DNA from: Acinetobacter variabilis | GTDB lineage: Bacteria > Pseudomonadota > Gammaproteobacteria > Pseudomonadales > Moraxellaceae | NCBI RefSeq assembly: GCF_000369625.1 | Contig: NZ_KB850113.1 | Coordinates: forward strand, 1,925,558 to 1,989,557 | Direction: 5' to 3' | DNA: 64,000 nucleotides | In this document: one piece after another, positions 17,895-26,984 of the stretch | Position numbering within the stretch: the first letter of the stretch is position 1 | How the letters are laid out: each line of letters starts with the position of its first letter | Made by a program: the position numbers and the translations under genes | Notes under the pieces: model-generated | What the model was told of the DNA's origin: nothing | What the model saw: the letters and a program-made list of their open reading frames with translations, nothing else | Databases searched by the model: none

Positions 17895-18179
17895 ATGAAG
17901 ACCGCGATTGTCCGTCATATTCTGGTTAAGGATAAAGATACTGCTGAACAGCTTAAGAAAAAGATTCTGGCAGGTGCAGATTTTTCCAAAATTGCCAAAC
18001 AATATTCGACCTGTAACTCTGCCAAACGTGGTGGTGAACTCGGTGAAGTAAAAAAAGGCCAACTCGTTCCAGTGATTGATAAACTGGTTTTTACTGCTGC
18101 AGAACATGTTCTACATGGCCCAGTCAAAAGTCAGTTTGGTTTTCACCTGGTAGAAATCAAGTTTCGGATGGATTTTTAA
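17895..18179 (+). CDS. single-domain parvulin peptidyl-prolyl isomerase
   Basis: A 94-residue protein, essentially one PpiC-type rotamase domain with no signal peptide, like E. coli PpiC (93 residues). Family residues: AIVRHILVKDKDTAEQLKKK, GADFSKIAKQYSTCNSAKRG, GGELGEVKKGQLVP and GPVKSQFGFHLVEI. The ATG at 17895 lies in ATGA; before the IS66 insertion this TGA was the mutM stop, so the two genes were translationally coupled. The gene is now cut off from the mutM transcript unless IS66 supplies outward transcription. It likely assists folding of cytoplasmic proteins. Confidence 0.9.
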   Translation: MKTAIVRHILVKDKDTAEQLKKKILAGADFSKIAKQYSTCNSAKRGGELGEVKKGQLVPVIDKLVFTAAEHVLHGPVKSQFGFHLVEIKFRMDF

Positions 18180-18185
18180 TTCCTT

Positions 18186-18288
18186 TAGGGTTCCATCTCC
18201 TCTCAGGAGAGGGTTAGGGAGAGGTAAATTCCTAATCACCCTCACCCTTAAGCGGCAGTGCCGCTCATCTCCCATAAGGAGAGGGTGC
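18186..18288. repeat. palindromic intergenic repeat (REP/BIME-like)
   Basis: Between the parvulin gene and mscL lies a GC-richer block of nested inverted repeats. It has CTCCTCTC/GAGAGGG-type arms at 18196-18225, a perfect palindrome AGCGGCAGTGCCGCT (18251-18265), and a TAAGGAGAGGGTG arm matching CACCCTTA on the other side of the palindrome. The composition and structure look like dispersed intergenic repeats of Gammaproteobacteria. No other copy is in the window, so the dispersal is inferred. Confidence 0.55.
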
Positions 18289-18317
18289 AAAAAACGGCGC
18301 ACTCAGCGCCGTTTTTT
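18289..18317. terminator. bidirectional terminator between the parvulin gene and mscL
   Basis: Stem CGGCGC/GCGCCG (18295-18300 with 18306-18311), extended by A6 and T6 on the flanks. It serves both convergent genes. Confidence 0.88.
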
Positions 18318-18332
18318 ATTTACTCGAAAAGC

Positions 18333-18770
18333 TTAAGCTTCAGGACGTTTTTTTAGCTCGTCACGGATTTCACGTAATAATGCAATATCTTCCGGAGTAG
18401 CTTCTGGCTCTGGTTCTGCTTCTTGTTTACGGCGTAGTTTGTTCATCAGTTTCACCAACCAGAACACCACCCATGCCAATAACAGGAAATTAATGAGAAT
18501 GGTCAGAAAATTACCATAAGCAAAGACATTTAGACCTGCCGCCTGTGCCGCAGCCAGATTGGTCACATTATTTGGATTATCACCTAATACGACAAACCAG
18601 TTAGAGTAATCAACATCACCACCCAAGATCCAACTCACGACAGGCATGATGATGTCTTTCACCATAGAATCGATAATTTTACCGAAAGCACCGCCAATGA
18701 TCACACCCACTGCGAGATCCATGACATTGCCTTTTACCGCAAATTCTTTAAATTCTTGAATAATGCTCAT
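18333..18770 (-). CDS. mscL: large-conductance mechanosensitive channel
   Basis: Inner-membrane pentameric channel that opens under hypo-osmotic stress. The MscL signature is intact: [20 protein letters not shown] then [17 protein letters not shown] (first helix and gate). The second helix is [20 protein letters not shown], followed by the cytoplasmic bundle [16 protein letters not shown] chose the ATG at 18770 (145 residues, MSIIQEF), with GGTGA just upstream; the longer frame adds eight non-conserved residues. Single-gene unit. Confidence 0.95.
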   Translation of the reverse strand: MSIIQEFKEFAVKGNVMDLAVGVIIGGAFGKIIDSMVKDIIMPVVSWILGGDVDYSNWFVVLGDNPNNVTNLAAAQAAGLNVFAYGNFLTILINFLLLAWVVFWLVKLMNKLRRKQEAEPEPEATPEDIALLREIRDELKKRPEA

Positions 18771-18872
18771 AAAGTCACCAGTATTTTTATGCAATTTTGT
18801 GATGGATTATACATTAGTTAGGGATTTCTATTTAGAACTAATTTATTAAGTGTATGTAATTTCTACCCCAAT

Positions 18873-18906
18873 AAAAAAGCCGCTGAACTGATTCAGCGGC
18901 TTTTTT
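18873..18906 (-). terminator. terminator of typA
   Basis: Stem GCCGCTGAA/TTCAGCGGC (18879-18887 with 18892-18900), flanked by A6 and T6. Confidence 0.88.
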
Positions 18907-18923
18907 CGTATCGGTGACCGGTC

Positions 18924-20759
18924 TTATTTAGCACGGTTACGTTTACGTTCGTTTTCAGTCAGGTAACGCTTACGGATACGGATTGACTTAGGTGTTACTT
19001 CAACTAGCTCGTCGTCTTCAATGAATTCAAGCGCTTGTTCTAGCGTATATTCAAGGTTTGGAACAAGAGTCAATGCTTCATCAGTACCAGATGCACGTAC
19101 GTTAGTTAACTGTTTCGCTTTAGTTGGGTTAACCACCATGTCGTCAGAACGTGAGTTGATACCTACGATCATACCTTCATAAACTTCTAACTGTGGTTTA
19201 GCAAATAGACGACCACGGTCTTGAAGTGTGAACAGTGCATAACCCAAGCAAGTACCTTGAACCATAGAAATCAGTACACCGTTTTGACGTTTCGCAACAG
19301 TACCTTGTTTAGCAGGACCGTAATGCGAGAAGCTTGAAGTCATGATACCAGTACCAGAAGTCATGGTCATGAATTCAGAACGGAAACCGATCAAGCCACG
19401 TGAAGGAACAGTTGCTTCAATACGGATACGGCCTTTACCGTCAACTTCCATATTGGTCATTTCGCCTTTACGGTGACCCATTTGTTCCATTACAGAACCT
19501 TGGTGCTGTTCTTCAACGTCAAACGTTACGTTTTCGTACGGTTCTTGCATTTGACCGTCGATTTCTTTCATGATCACTTGCGGACGTGATACACCAAGCT
19601 CGAAGCCTTCACGACGCATGTTTTCGATCAGTACAGAAAGGTGAAGCTCACCACGACCAGATACTTTGAAACGGTCAGGACTGTCAGTATCTTCAACACG
19701 AAGTGCTACGTTGTGGATCAATTCTCGGTCAAGACGCTCACGGATATTACGTGAAGTTACGAATTTACCTTCTTTACCAGCGAACGGGGAGTTGTTCACT
19801 TGGAAAGTCATAGACACAGTCGGTTCATCTACAGAAAGTGCTGGAAGCGCTTCAACATTTTTAGGATCACAGATTGTATCTGAAATGTTCAGTGCATCGA
19901 TACCAGTTACACAAACGATATCACCTGCAGAAGCTTCTTCAATGTCAACACGTTCTAGACCATGGTAACCCATGATTTTCAAGATACGGCCGTTACGGGT
20001 TTTGCCTTCTTTGTCGATAACAGTCACAGGAGTGTTTAATTTCACTGAACCGCGCTGGATACGACCAACACCGATTACACCTACGAAGCTGTTATAGTCC
20101 AAAGATGAAATTTGCATCTGGAATGGACCGTCAACGTCAACTGCTGGTGGCTCAACGATGTCTACGATTGTTTGGAACAATGGAGTCATGTCATCAGCAA
20201 GTTCTTCTGGAGAAGGACCAGCAACACCACGAAGACCAGAAGCATAAACTACTGGGAAGTCTAACTGTTCGTCAGTACCGCCAAGGTTGTCGAACAAATC
20301 GAATACTTGATCGATTACCCAGTCTGGACGCGCACTTGGTTTATCAACTTTATTGATAATTACGATTGGTTTCAAACCACGCGCGAACGCTTTTTGCGTT
20401 ACGAAACGGGTTTGTGGCATAGGACCTTCTTGTGAATCTACAAGAAGCAGTACGCAGTCAACCATCGACATTACACGTTCAACTTCACCACCGAAGTCGG
20501 CGTGTCCCGGGGTGTCCACGATGTTAATACGGTATTCTGTATCTGTACGTTTATCTAACCACTTGATTGCAGTGTTTTTTGCAAGAATGGTAATACCACG
20601 TTCAGATTCTAACGCATTCGAATCCATGACACGCTCGATCTCACCCGCGCGATCACCGAGAGCACCTGATTGTTGCAAAAGTTTGTCTACAAGAGTGGTT
20701 TTACCATGGTCGACGTGCGCGATAATGGCAATGTTACGGAGAGTTTTAATATCTGACAT
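18924..20759 (-). CDS. typA: ribosome-associated GTPase TypA/BipA
   Basis: Translational GTPase related to EF-G that aids ribosome assembly and stress or low-temperature growth. G motifs are present: AHVDHGKTTLVDKLL (G1), RGITILAKNTA (G2), DTPGHADFGGEVERV (G3) and NKVDKPSARP (G4). The C-terminal TypA-specific region contains GRGELHLSVLIENMRREGFE and the LIGFRSEFMT segment. The length of 611 residues is standard. It is divergent from the xanthine permease gene across about 160 bases that contain a TATAAT box (minus strand, 20792-20797). Confidence 0.96.
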   Translation of the reverse strand: MSDIKTLRNIAIIAHVDHGKTTLVDKLLQQSGALGDRAGEIERVMDSNALESERGITILAKNTAIKWLDKRTDTEYRINIVDTPGHADFGGEVERVMSMVDCVLLLVDSQEGPMPQTRFVTQKAFARGLKPIVIINKVDKPSARPDWVIDQVFDLFDNLGGTDEQLDFPVVYASGLRGVAGPSPEELADDMTPLFQTIVDIVEPPAVDVDGPFQMQISSLDYNSFVGVIGVGRIQRGSVKLNTPVTVIDKEGKTRNGRILKIMGYHGLERVDIEEASAGDIVCVTGIDALNISDTICDPKNVEALPALSVDEPTVSMTFQVNNSPFAGKEGKFVTSRNIRERLDRELIHNVALRVEDTDSPDRFKVSGRGELHLSVLIENMRREGFELGVSRPQVIMKEIDGQMQEPYENVTFDVEEQHQGSVMEQMGHRKGEMTNMEVDGKGRIRIEATVPSRGLIGFRSEFMTMTSGTGIMTSSFSHYGPAKQGTVAKRQNGVLISMVQGTCLGYALFTLQDRGRLFAKPQLEVYEGMIVGINSRSDDMVVNPTKAKQLTNVRASGTDEALTLVPNLEYTLEQALEFIEDDELVEVTPKSIRIRKRYLTENERKRNRAK

Positions 20760-20862
20760 GTAAATTCGATACGTTTTAAATTTGAGGGCAAATTATACAG
20801 AAAAATACAAACTTTTGACAGTGACTGTTTGTAGAGAGCGTCAATTTTTTTTCCAATTACTT

Positions 20863-20890
20863 TTGTAATGACGTGTAACTCGATTAGAAT
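20863..20890 (+). promoter_or_regulatory. candidate sigma-70 promoter for the xanthine permease gene
   Basis: TTGTAA (20863-20868), 16-base spacer, TAGAAT (20885-20890), placed about 30 bases before the ATG at 20922. The boxes fit the consensus moderately; no operator was recognised. Confidence 0.45.
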
Positions 20891-20921
20891 AGCGCCACCC
20901 AGCCTTAATTTGCATTGACAC

Positions 20922-22292
20922 ATGTCTGATTTTAATCAACCTCCTCCTTCTAAAGATCAACTTGACCTTGTCTACGGCCTTGAAGATCGTCCTAAACCGT
21001 TTATCGCATTTTTAGCCGCATTCCAGCATTTATTGGCCATTATTGTCCCAATTGTGACCCCTGGCCTGCTCATTTGTCTGGCGCTGGGGGTCTCCAAAGA
21101 AGACACCAACATGATCTTATCCATGTCTTTGGTGATTTCGGGGATTGCGACTTTCTTACAATCCAAGAAAGTAGGTCCCTTTGGTGCAGGCTTGCTGATT
21201 GTTCAGGGTACAAGTTTTAACTTTATTGGCCCGATCATCGGGATCGGTTCAGCGATGGTCGCTGCAGGCACACCGGTAGAAGCGGTGATGGCTTCGATCT
21301 TTGGTGTAGTGATTGCAGGTTCATTTATTGAAATGGGCGTGTCACGCATTTTGCCATGGGTGAAGAAACTCATTACGCCACTAGTAACGGGTATTGTAGT
21401 TTTATTGATTGGTTTAACCTTGATTAAAGAAGGTCTAATCAGTATGGGTGGTGGTTATCAAGCTATGGGCGACAAAACTTTCGCCAATGCAGATAACCTG
21501 ATCATGTCATGTACCGTTCTGGCATTAATTATTTTACTGAACCGTGTACGCATCACTTGGGTAAAAAGCTCAGCGATTCTGATTGCACTGGTTGTGGGTT
21601 ATATCCTTGCCGGCTTTATGGGTCATCTCAACTTTGATGGTTTAAAAGATGCACCTTTGGTTCAGATTCCGACCCCAATGCATTTTGGTTTAAGCTTCTC
21701 CTGGAGCTTATTCATTCCAATGGCATTCATTTACCTGGTGACTTCACTGGAAGCCATTGGTGATATTACAGCCACATCAAAGTTATCGAATCAGCCAGTG
21801 GATGGTCAAACCTGGATGAATCGCATTAAAGGTGGTGTGTTAGTGAATGGTGCTAACTCCCTTCTTGCAGGTTTATTCAATACATTCCCAAGTTCAGTGT
21901 TCGCACAAAATAATGGTGTGATTCAATTGACTGGTGTAGCTAGCCGTTATGTCGGGATCTGGATCGCAGCACTCCTTGTGATTCTAGGTCTACTTCCAGC
22001 AGTGGCCGGTGTGATTCAGGCCGTTCCTCAGGCTGTGCTTGGTGGCGCAGTGATGGTGATGTTTGGTGCAGTCGCTGCATCTGGGATTAATATCCTGTCT
22101 GGTATTAACTTAGACCGTCGTGCCCTGCTGATCATTGCAATTTCGCTTGCACTTGGCTTAGGGGTTGCGCAGGTGCCTCAGATTCTGGAACATTTTCCTG
22201 AATTATTCCGTAACATCTTTAGTTCCGGTGTTGCGACAGGCGGTATTGCAGCCCTCATATTGAATATTGTACTTCCTGAAGTAAAGAAGTAA
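20922..22292 (+). CDS. NCS2 family xanthine/uracil permease (XanP-like)
   Basis: A proton-linked nucleobase transporter of 456 residues with about 14 helices. The opening YGLEDRPKPF and the stretch GPFGAGLLIVQGTSFNFIGP match xanthine permeases XanP/XanQ more closely than UraA. The NCS2 motif region is FSWSLFIPMAFIYLVTSLEA followed by IGDITATSKLS, where the Glu contacts the base. The C-terminal NCS2 segment includes NTFPSSVFAQNNGVIQLTGV, with Asn-Gly conserved. The likely substrate is xanthine or a related purine, by family similarity. A strong terminator follows. Confidence 0.85.
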   Translation: MSDFNQPPPSKDQLDLVYGLEDRPKPFIAFLAAFQHLLAIIVPIVTPGLLICLALGVSKEDTNMILSMSLVISGIATFLQSKKVGPFGAGLLIVQGTSFNFIGPIIGIGSAMVAAGTPVEAVMASIFGVVIAGSFIEMGVSRILPWVKKLITPLVTGIVVLLIGLTLIKEGLISMGGGYQAMGDKTFANADNLIMSCTVLALIILLNRVRITWVKSSAILIALVVGYILAGFMGHLNFDGLKDAPLVQIPTPMHFGLSFSWSLFIPMAFIYLVTSLEAIGDITATSKLSNQPVDGQTWMNRIKGGVLVNGANSLLAGLFNTFPSSVFAQNNGVIQLTGVASRYVGIWIAALLVILGLLPAVAGVIQAVPQAVLGGAVMVMFGAVAASGINILSGINLDRRALLIIAISLALGLGVAQVPQILEHFPELFRNIFSSGVATGGIAALILNIVLPEVKK

Positions 22293-22302
22293 TTTCATGT
22301 CC

Positions 22303-22341
22303 AAAGAACACTGTCTGAGTTGGACTCGGACAGTGTTTTTT
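22303..22341 (+). terminator. terminator of the xanthine permease gene
   Basis: A 14-bp stem (22307-22320 with 22324-22337, one G-T pair) and 3-base loop ending in a T-run. It sits only about 20 bases ahead of the rsmC start, so rsmC needs its own promoter or readthrough. Confidence 0.85.
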
Positions 22342-22358
22342 CTATTGGAGAGAGATCT

Positions 22359-23393
22359 ATGGATCCTAAAAGCGAAGTTTTATTAAGACAATATGATTAT
22401 TTGTCTGGTCGCGTATTGCTGGTAAATACACCGACCGATGAGCTTCTTGCTGAATGTGGTGAATCTATCCGGCCCTTTGTTTGGACATGGAATTATAATG
22501 ATTTTCAATATTTCCAGTCACAGCAGGCCCAGGTTCATTTCGGTGTAGAATTTCCTGATCAAGAATTTGATCAGGCAGTTATTTTCGTACCTAAATCAAA
22601 AGAATTATTGAATTATCTGATTCACAATATTGCAGCCCGATTAAAACAAGGCAGCAGTGTCTTTCTGGTCGGTGAAAAGAAAGGTGGCGTAGAGCGTGCG
22701 GCAAAGCAGCTACAGGCTTATGGTAAACTCATCAAGCTCGACAGTGCACGACATTGCCAATTGTGGCAATTGACTCTAGACTGCACGGTCGAAGCAAAAG
22801 CGTTGGCAGATTGGGCACAGACCTATACAGTGGCGACACCAAAAGGTGATTTGCAGATTTGTGCACTTCCAGGTGTATTCAGTCAGGATCACCTGGATGT
22901 AGGAACAGCGGTGTTCTTACCCTATTTATCTCAAGTGACCTCAGGCAAGATTGCCGACTTTGGCTGTGGTGCAGGCGTGATCAGTGCTTATTTAGCCAAA
23001 CTGAATCCTGAGAACCGTATTTTTGCTCTGGACGTGGATGCCTTTGCCTTGGCTTCTACCCAAATGACATTTGAGAAAAATCAGCTCAGTCCTCAGCAGC
23101 TGGAAATTAAAGCTGTATCAGGTATTGAAGATGCACCGCTCTTTTTACATGCCATTGTCAGTAATCCCCCTTTCCATCAGGGAATCCAGACCAACTATGC
23201 GGCCAGTGAAACTTTATGCAAGACTTCGCGTCGTCATCTTAAGTCTGGCGGTGAATTATGGATTGTGGCAAACCGCTTCTTAAATTATCCAATTTTAATT
23301 GAACAAAGTTTTGGTCAATGTACAGTCAAAACTGATCAACAAGGTTTTAAAGTGCTCTTCGCCAGCACTCAAAAAAATGCTAAGGAATCATGA
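22359..23393 (+). CDS. rsmC: 16S rRNA m2G1207 methyltransferase RsmC
   Basis: SAM-dependent methyltransferase acting on 16S rRNA G1207. It has the two-domain layout of RsmC: a degenerate N-terminal domain (residues 1-160) and a catalytic C-terminal domain. The latter has the SAM motif [17 protein letters not shown] (about residue 205) and the catalytic [13 protein letters not shown] (NPPF, about residue 265). I chose the ATG at 22359 (344 residues) because GGAGAG stands 6 bases upstream; the longer frame begins inside the preceding terminator. The stop TGA overlaps the ATG of the lysine permease gene (ATGATGA), so the two are probably translated together. Confidence 0.9.
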   Translation: MDPKSEVLLRQYDYLSGRVLLVNTPTDELLAECGESIRPFVWTWNYNDFQYFQSQQAQVHFGVEFPDQEFDQAVIFVPKSKELLNYLIHNIAARLKQGSSVFLVGEKKGGVERAAKQLQAYGKLIKLDSARHCQLWQLTLDCTVEAKALADWAQTYTVATPKGDLQICALPGVFSQDHLDVGTAVFLPYLSQVTSGKIADFGCGAGVISAYLAKLNPENRIFALDVDAFALASTQMTFEKNQLSPQQLEIKAVSGIEDAPLFLHAIVSNPPFHQGIQTNYAASETLCKTSRRHLKSGGELWIVANRFLNYPILIEQSFGQCTVKTDQQGFKVLFASTQKNAKES

Positions 23394-24856
23394 TGAGCGA
23401 AACTCAGAACAGCGTGCAGCTGCAGCGTAAGCTTGGTGCTCGTCATCTCAATATGATCGCGATTGGCGGGTCTATCGGTACAGGTTTATTCCTGGCCTCA
23501 GGTGCGACTATTGCCAGCGCAGGCCCGGGTGGCGCACTTCTCGCCTATGCCCTGATTGGCGTAATGATTTATTTCTTGATGACCAGCCTTGGAGAGCTTG
23601 CGACTCATAATCCGACCTCGGGCGCATTCTTTACCTACGGCACCAAATATGTCGAAGGTGGCTTTGGTTTCGCTTTAGGCTGGAACTACTGGTACAACTG
23701 GGCGATTACCGTTGCCTTTGAACTGGTTGCCGTACAGTTTATTATGAAATTCTGGTTCCCTGATATTCCGGGCTTTTACTGGAGTGCGATCTTCCTCGCT
23801 GTGATCTTTGGGATTAACGCCCTCACAGTAAAAGGTTTTGGTGAATCAGAATTCTTCTTCTCATTGGTGAAAGTACTGGCGATTATTGCCTTTATCATCA
23901 TCGGGATCTGGATGATTGCCAAGATCATGCTCACACCGGGTGCTTCAGCATTTGCAAACTGGAGCGTGGGTGAAGCGCCTTTTGTTGGTGGTTTCCAGGC
24001 CCTTATTGGGGTTGCCATGATTGCCGGATTCTCGTTCCAGGGAACCGAGATGGTTGGTGTAGCCGCTGGTGAATCTAAAGATCCGCAAAAAACCATTCCA
24101 GTCGCAATCAAGCAGATCTTCTGGCGAATCCTGCTGTTCTATATCGTGTGTATTTTCATTATCGGTACATTGGTTGCCTATAATGATCCGCGTCTATTAC
24201 AGGCAGCTGCAACAGAAGATGTGGCCCTTTCTCCATTCACTTTATTGTATGAAAAAGCAGGCTTTGCCTTTGCAGCGAGCATGATGAATGCCGTAATTTT
24301 GACTGCGATTCTGTCTGCAGGTAACTCAGGCATGTATTCTTCGACCCGTATGCTGTTTGATATGGCACGTAAAGGCAGTGCGCCTAAGCTGTTTGCCCAT
24401 CTGGATCCACGCGGTGTACCGATGAATGCTCTGTATGCGACCACGGCGATTGCAGCACTATGCTTCCTGACCACATTCTTTGGCGAGCAGGAGGTCTTTA
24501 ACTGGTTGCTGAATATGTCAGGTATGTGTGGCTTCATTGTCTGGCTCGGGATTGCAATCTCACATTACCGCTTCCGTAAAGGTTATCTGGCTCAAGGCTA
24601 TCAACTTGAAGGTCTGGCCTATAGAGCTAAATTTTTCCCGTTCGCACCTTGGTTTGCCTTCGTTCTTTGCTCAATTGTCGTTTTAGGTCAGAATTATCAA
24701 GCTGTCCTAGATGGTGAGTGGTTGGCTGTTCTTTCTACTTATATCGGTATTTTATTATTCCTGGTGATTTGGCTGGGTTATAAGTGGAAATATAAAACCA
24801 AACTGGTTTCTTATCAAGAGATGGATGTTCGACCGATGAATATTGAAAAAGACTAA
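23390..24856 (+). CDS. lysP: lysine-specific permease (LysP-like)
   Basis: An amino-acid/proton symporter of the APC family with 12 helices. Closely LysP-like segments include [20 protein letters not shown] (helix 1 with the GSIGTG substrate loop), [40 protein letters not shown], and [20 protein letters not shown]. The length of 488 residues matches LysP. There are two adjacent ATGs (23390 and 23393); AAGGAATC precedes them. It overlaps the rsmC stop, an unusual partner for a permease. In E. coli LysP also acts as a lysine sensor for CadC, but no cadC is seen here. Confidence 0.85.
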   Translation: MMSETQNSVQLQRKLGARHLNMIAIGGSIGTGLFLASGATIASAGPGGALLAYALIGVMIYFLMTSLGELATHNPTSGAFFTYGTKYVEGGFGFALGWNYWYNWAITVAFELVAVQFIMKFWFPDIPGFYWSAIFLAVIFGINALTVKGFGESEFFFSLVKVLAIIAFIIIGIWMIAKIMLTPGASAFANWSVGEAPFVGGFQALIGVAMIAGFSFQGTEMVGVAAGESKDPQKTIPVAIKQIFWRILLFYIVCIFIIGTLVAYNDPRLLQAAATEDVALSPFTLLYEKAGFAFAASMMNAVILTAILSAGNSGMYSSTRMLFDMARKGSAPKLFAHLDPRGVPMNALYATTAIAALCFLTTFFGEQEVFNWLLNMSGMCGFIVWLGIAISHYRFRKGYLAQGYQLEGLAYRAKFFPFAPWFAFVLCSIVVLGQNYQAVLDGEWLAVLSTYIGILLFLVIWLGYKWKYKTKLVSYQEMDVRPMNIEKD

Positions 24857-24871
24857 TATCTCACCTTTATT

Positions 24872-24901
24872 AAAAAAGCAGCTCAAGTAGCTGCTTTTTT
24901 A
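24872..24901. terminator. bidirectional terminator after lysP
   Basis: Stem AGCAGCT/AGCTGCT (24877-24883 with 24889-24895), A6 left and T6 right. It is shared with the convergent C39-like gene. Confidence 0.85.
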
Positions 24902-24911
24902 TATTCTGAAA

Positions 24912-25445
24912 TCAGCTATGACGCATGACAAAATTACGGTCATCAATCACTATGACTTGCTGACAAATACCTTCTACTCGACGCTGCTGTTCGAAGACTT
25001 CTTTAGGCATTGCATCAAAACTATCAAAGAAACTGATTTCTTTTTCATTGATTTCATAAATTAATGAATGGTTCCCCACCCCTTCAAGCGTATCGTAGAA
25101 CACGATTACAAAAAGGCCTTTATCCACTGATTTTTGAATATCTGTATAAGAAAGTGGATATTCATGAACAGGCACTTTGAGTTCTTGTGCTTTTTGATAA
25201 AACTGGATTTCAAGTAGCTGTTTATCAGGATCTGTTTCTGTAAAAAACTCAACATCGAGTCCCAATGTCTTAAGGGCAACAGCGAGCGCAATACTTGAAG
25301 CTCCCATCTCATCATTATGCTGTGTCAATTGCACCAGATCAGGAATATGCAGATCTATTCCATAATGATGAAAAATCATCCAGATCGCATAAATACCACT
25401 ATTAGCTTCCAGACTTTGTAAGTCTTCAGGGAGTTCTATGCTCAT
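24912..25445 (-). CDS. C39-like papain-fold protein lacking the usual cysteine
   Basis: A 177-residue soluble protein. The layout follows C39/papain-like peptidases. An N-terminal helix carries ANSGIYAIWMIFHHYGI, where active members have (D/N)CG followed by a similar helix. The middle has MGASSIALAVALKTLGLDVE. The C-terminal core is GVGNHSLIYEINEKEISFFD with a His and an Asp in the places of the catalytic pair. Here the nucleophile position is serine (about residue 16), so the protein is either an inactive binding or regulatory version or an unusual serine variant. The family call is by pattern only. It is a single-gene unit between two terminators. Confidence 0.6.
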   Translation of the reverse strand: MSIELPEDLQSLEANSGIYAIWMIFHHYGIDLHIPDLVQLTQHNDEMGASSIALAVALKTLGLDVEFFTETDPDKQLLEIQFYQKAQELKVPVHEYPLSYTDIQKSVDKGLFVIVFYDTLEGVGNHSLIYEINEKEISFFDSFDAMPKEVFEQQRRVEGICQQVIVIDDRNFVMRHS

Positions 25446-25497
25446 GCTTTAACTCAAAATCAATTTCGAGCAGCAAGTGTATGCAAAAAACAGCCAT

Positions 25498-25528
25498 AAA
25501 AAAAGCGACTCAAAGAGTCGCTTTTTTT
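25498..25528. terminator. terminator of ompA
   Basis: Stem AGCGACTC/GAGTCGCT (25504-25511 with 25515-25522), 3-base loop and T7; the left A-run ends the minus-strand ompA transcript. Confidence 0.88.
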
Positions 25529-25548
25529 AATCAGTGTTCAATAACGAA

Positions 25549-26610
25549 TTATTGAGCAACTGGTTGTTCAGCTAGAACAGTACGGCTACCAGTGATTGTC
25601 GCGAATACACGACGGTTCATAGCACGACCTTCTTTAGTATTGTTGTCAGCAATCGGTTGATCCCAAGCGAAACCTTGAGTAGACAAACGAGATGCATCTA
25701 CGTTGTATTCGTTAACAAGTGCAGATTTAACAGAGTTAGCACGAGCTAGAGATAAACGTTCGTTCAATGCACGTGGACCAGTGCTGTCTGTGTGACCTTC
25801 AATACGAGCAGTTGCGTTTGGATATTCAACTAGCTTCTCAGCAACTTTCGCAATTTCTGGTTTGTATTGGTCTTTGATATTTGATTTATTCGTATCAAAG
25901 AACACGCGAAGTTCCATGTTCAGGTCTTCAGTCAACTCTTGTGGAGCTGGAGCAACTGGAGCAACTGGCTCAACTGGAGCAACTTCTACAACGTCAGCAG
26001 CTGGTTTTAAACGGCCACCTAGAACTACGTTAAGACCAGCAAGTGCTGTATAGTTCCAGAATTTTTCATCGAAGTGGTAAGTACCACGAGCTTCAGTACG
26101 TAGCGCTAAAGCATCGTTGATGTGCCAGAATGCACCGATACCAGCATTACCTAGTGTACCTTCTTCTTCAAAACCACGACCAGTACGACCTAAAGCAGCT
26201 TCTGAAGCACCGTCAAACTCATATTTGTAGTGACCAGCACCTAACAATGCATATGGTTTGATTTTGCTGTCATAGTTGCCAGTGAACACATCAGAAGTTG
26301 CATAGAAATTACCTGCAATGTTCTGACCTTTGTATTCAGCACCTGGTAGATCTCGCATATCGCCTTTAACCTGGCTATATTCAGCTTCAAAACCTAACCA
26401 TGGAGTTAGTTCAACACCAATTGCAGCACCAACAAATAGATCATCTTCCATTTCACCAGAAGTTGTTAGTTCGCCATCATCACCGCCATTGTTGTGTTGG
26501 GTGTCTTGCCAAGTATAACCTAACATTAATGGAGTAACAGTTACGCCTGCGTTTGCAGCAGCAAAAGGAGCAGCTACAAGCATTGCTAAAGCAATACGAC
26601 TCATTTTCAT
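25549..26610 (-). CDS. ompA: OmpA-family outer-membrane protein
   Basis: The major Acinetobacter OmpA/Omp38-type porin. The start at 26610 gives the signal peptide [21 protein letters not shown] and a 353-residue precursor; GGAGGA lies 7-8 bases upstream. The N-terminal eight-stranded barrel starts [21 protein letters not shown] Pro/Val/Ala hinge ([18 protein letters not shown]) follows at about residue 220. The C-terminal OmpA domain has [40 protein letters not shown] and the peptidoglycan-binding Asp and Arg ([14 protein letters not shown]). It stabilises the envelope and forms a slow porin. It has a good sigma-70 promoter. Confidence 0.95.
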   Translation of the reverse strand: MKMSRIALAMLVAAPFAAANAGVTVTPLMLGYTWQDTQHNNGGDDGELTTSGEMEDDLFVGAAIGVELTPWLGFEAEYSQVKGDMRDLPGAEYKGQNIAGNFYATSDVFTGNYDSKIKPYALLGAGHYKYEFDGASEAALGRTGRGFEEEGTLGNAGIGAFWHINDALALRTEARGTYHFDEKFWNYTALAGLNVVLGGRLKPAADVVEVAPVEPVAPVAPAPQELTEDLNMELRVFFDTNKSNIKDQYKPEIAKVAEKLVEYPNATARIEGHTDSTGPRALNERLSLARANSVKSALVNEYNVDASRLSTQGFAWDQPIADNNTKEGRAMNRRVFATITGSRTVLAEQPVAQ

Positions 26611-26719
26611 GGATTTATCCTCCAGAGATAACAATTGTTGTTCAAGCTCAAGCCTTCTAATAGGCAATTCTGAGATAGGCTTTTTTACCCCAGTGTTATT
26701 TTTAAGCTATTCACTGCGC

Positions 26720-26748
26720 ATCATACAAACACTTTATTATTTTTCCAA
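26720..26748 (-). promoter_or_regulatory. sigma-70 promoter of ompA
   Basis: On the minus strand TTGGAA (26743-26748), exactly 17 bases, then TATGAT (26720-26725). It lies about 110 bases upstream of the ompA ATG, so the mRNA has a leader of about 100 bases, common for stable porin messages. Confidence 0.65.
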
Positions 26749-26984
26749 GTGCTTGATTAATCTAATCAAGTAAATTATTGACAAAATTACTTACAATTTC
26801 CGTTGTAATTCAGTAATTTTTTACTCAATTTTTTGTTGTGAATCGCCTATTGTCATTGCCAATTTATTTTTAAGCGCCTTTTTGAATTTTGAGTAAGGCG
26901 TTTCTTACTCGCTCAATTAAGCATAAAAAACGCACAATTAATAGCATGTTTCAAATAAAAATAATATATAAATCAGGTAACTCT

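Noticed and set aside
24178..24537. 119-codon minus-strand frame inside lysP
   Set aside because: Mirror frame of a strongly conserved permease; no start signal.
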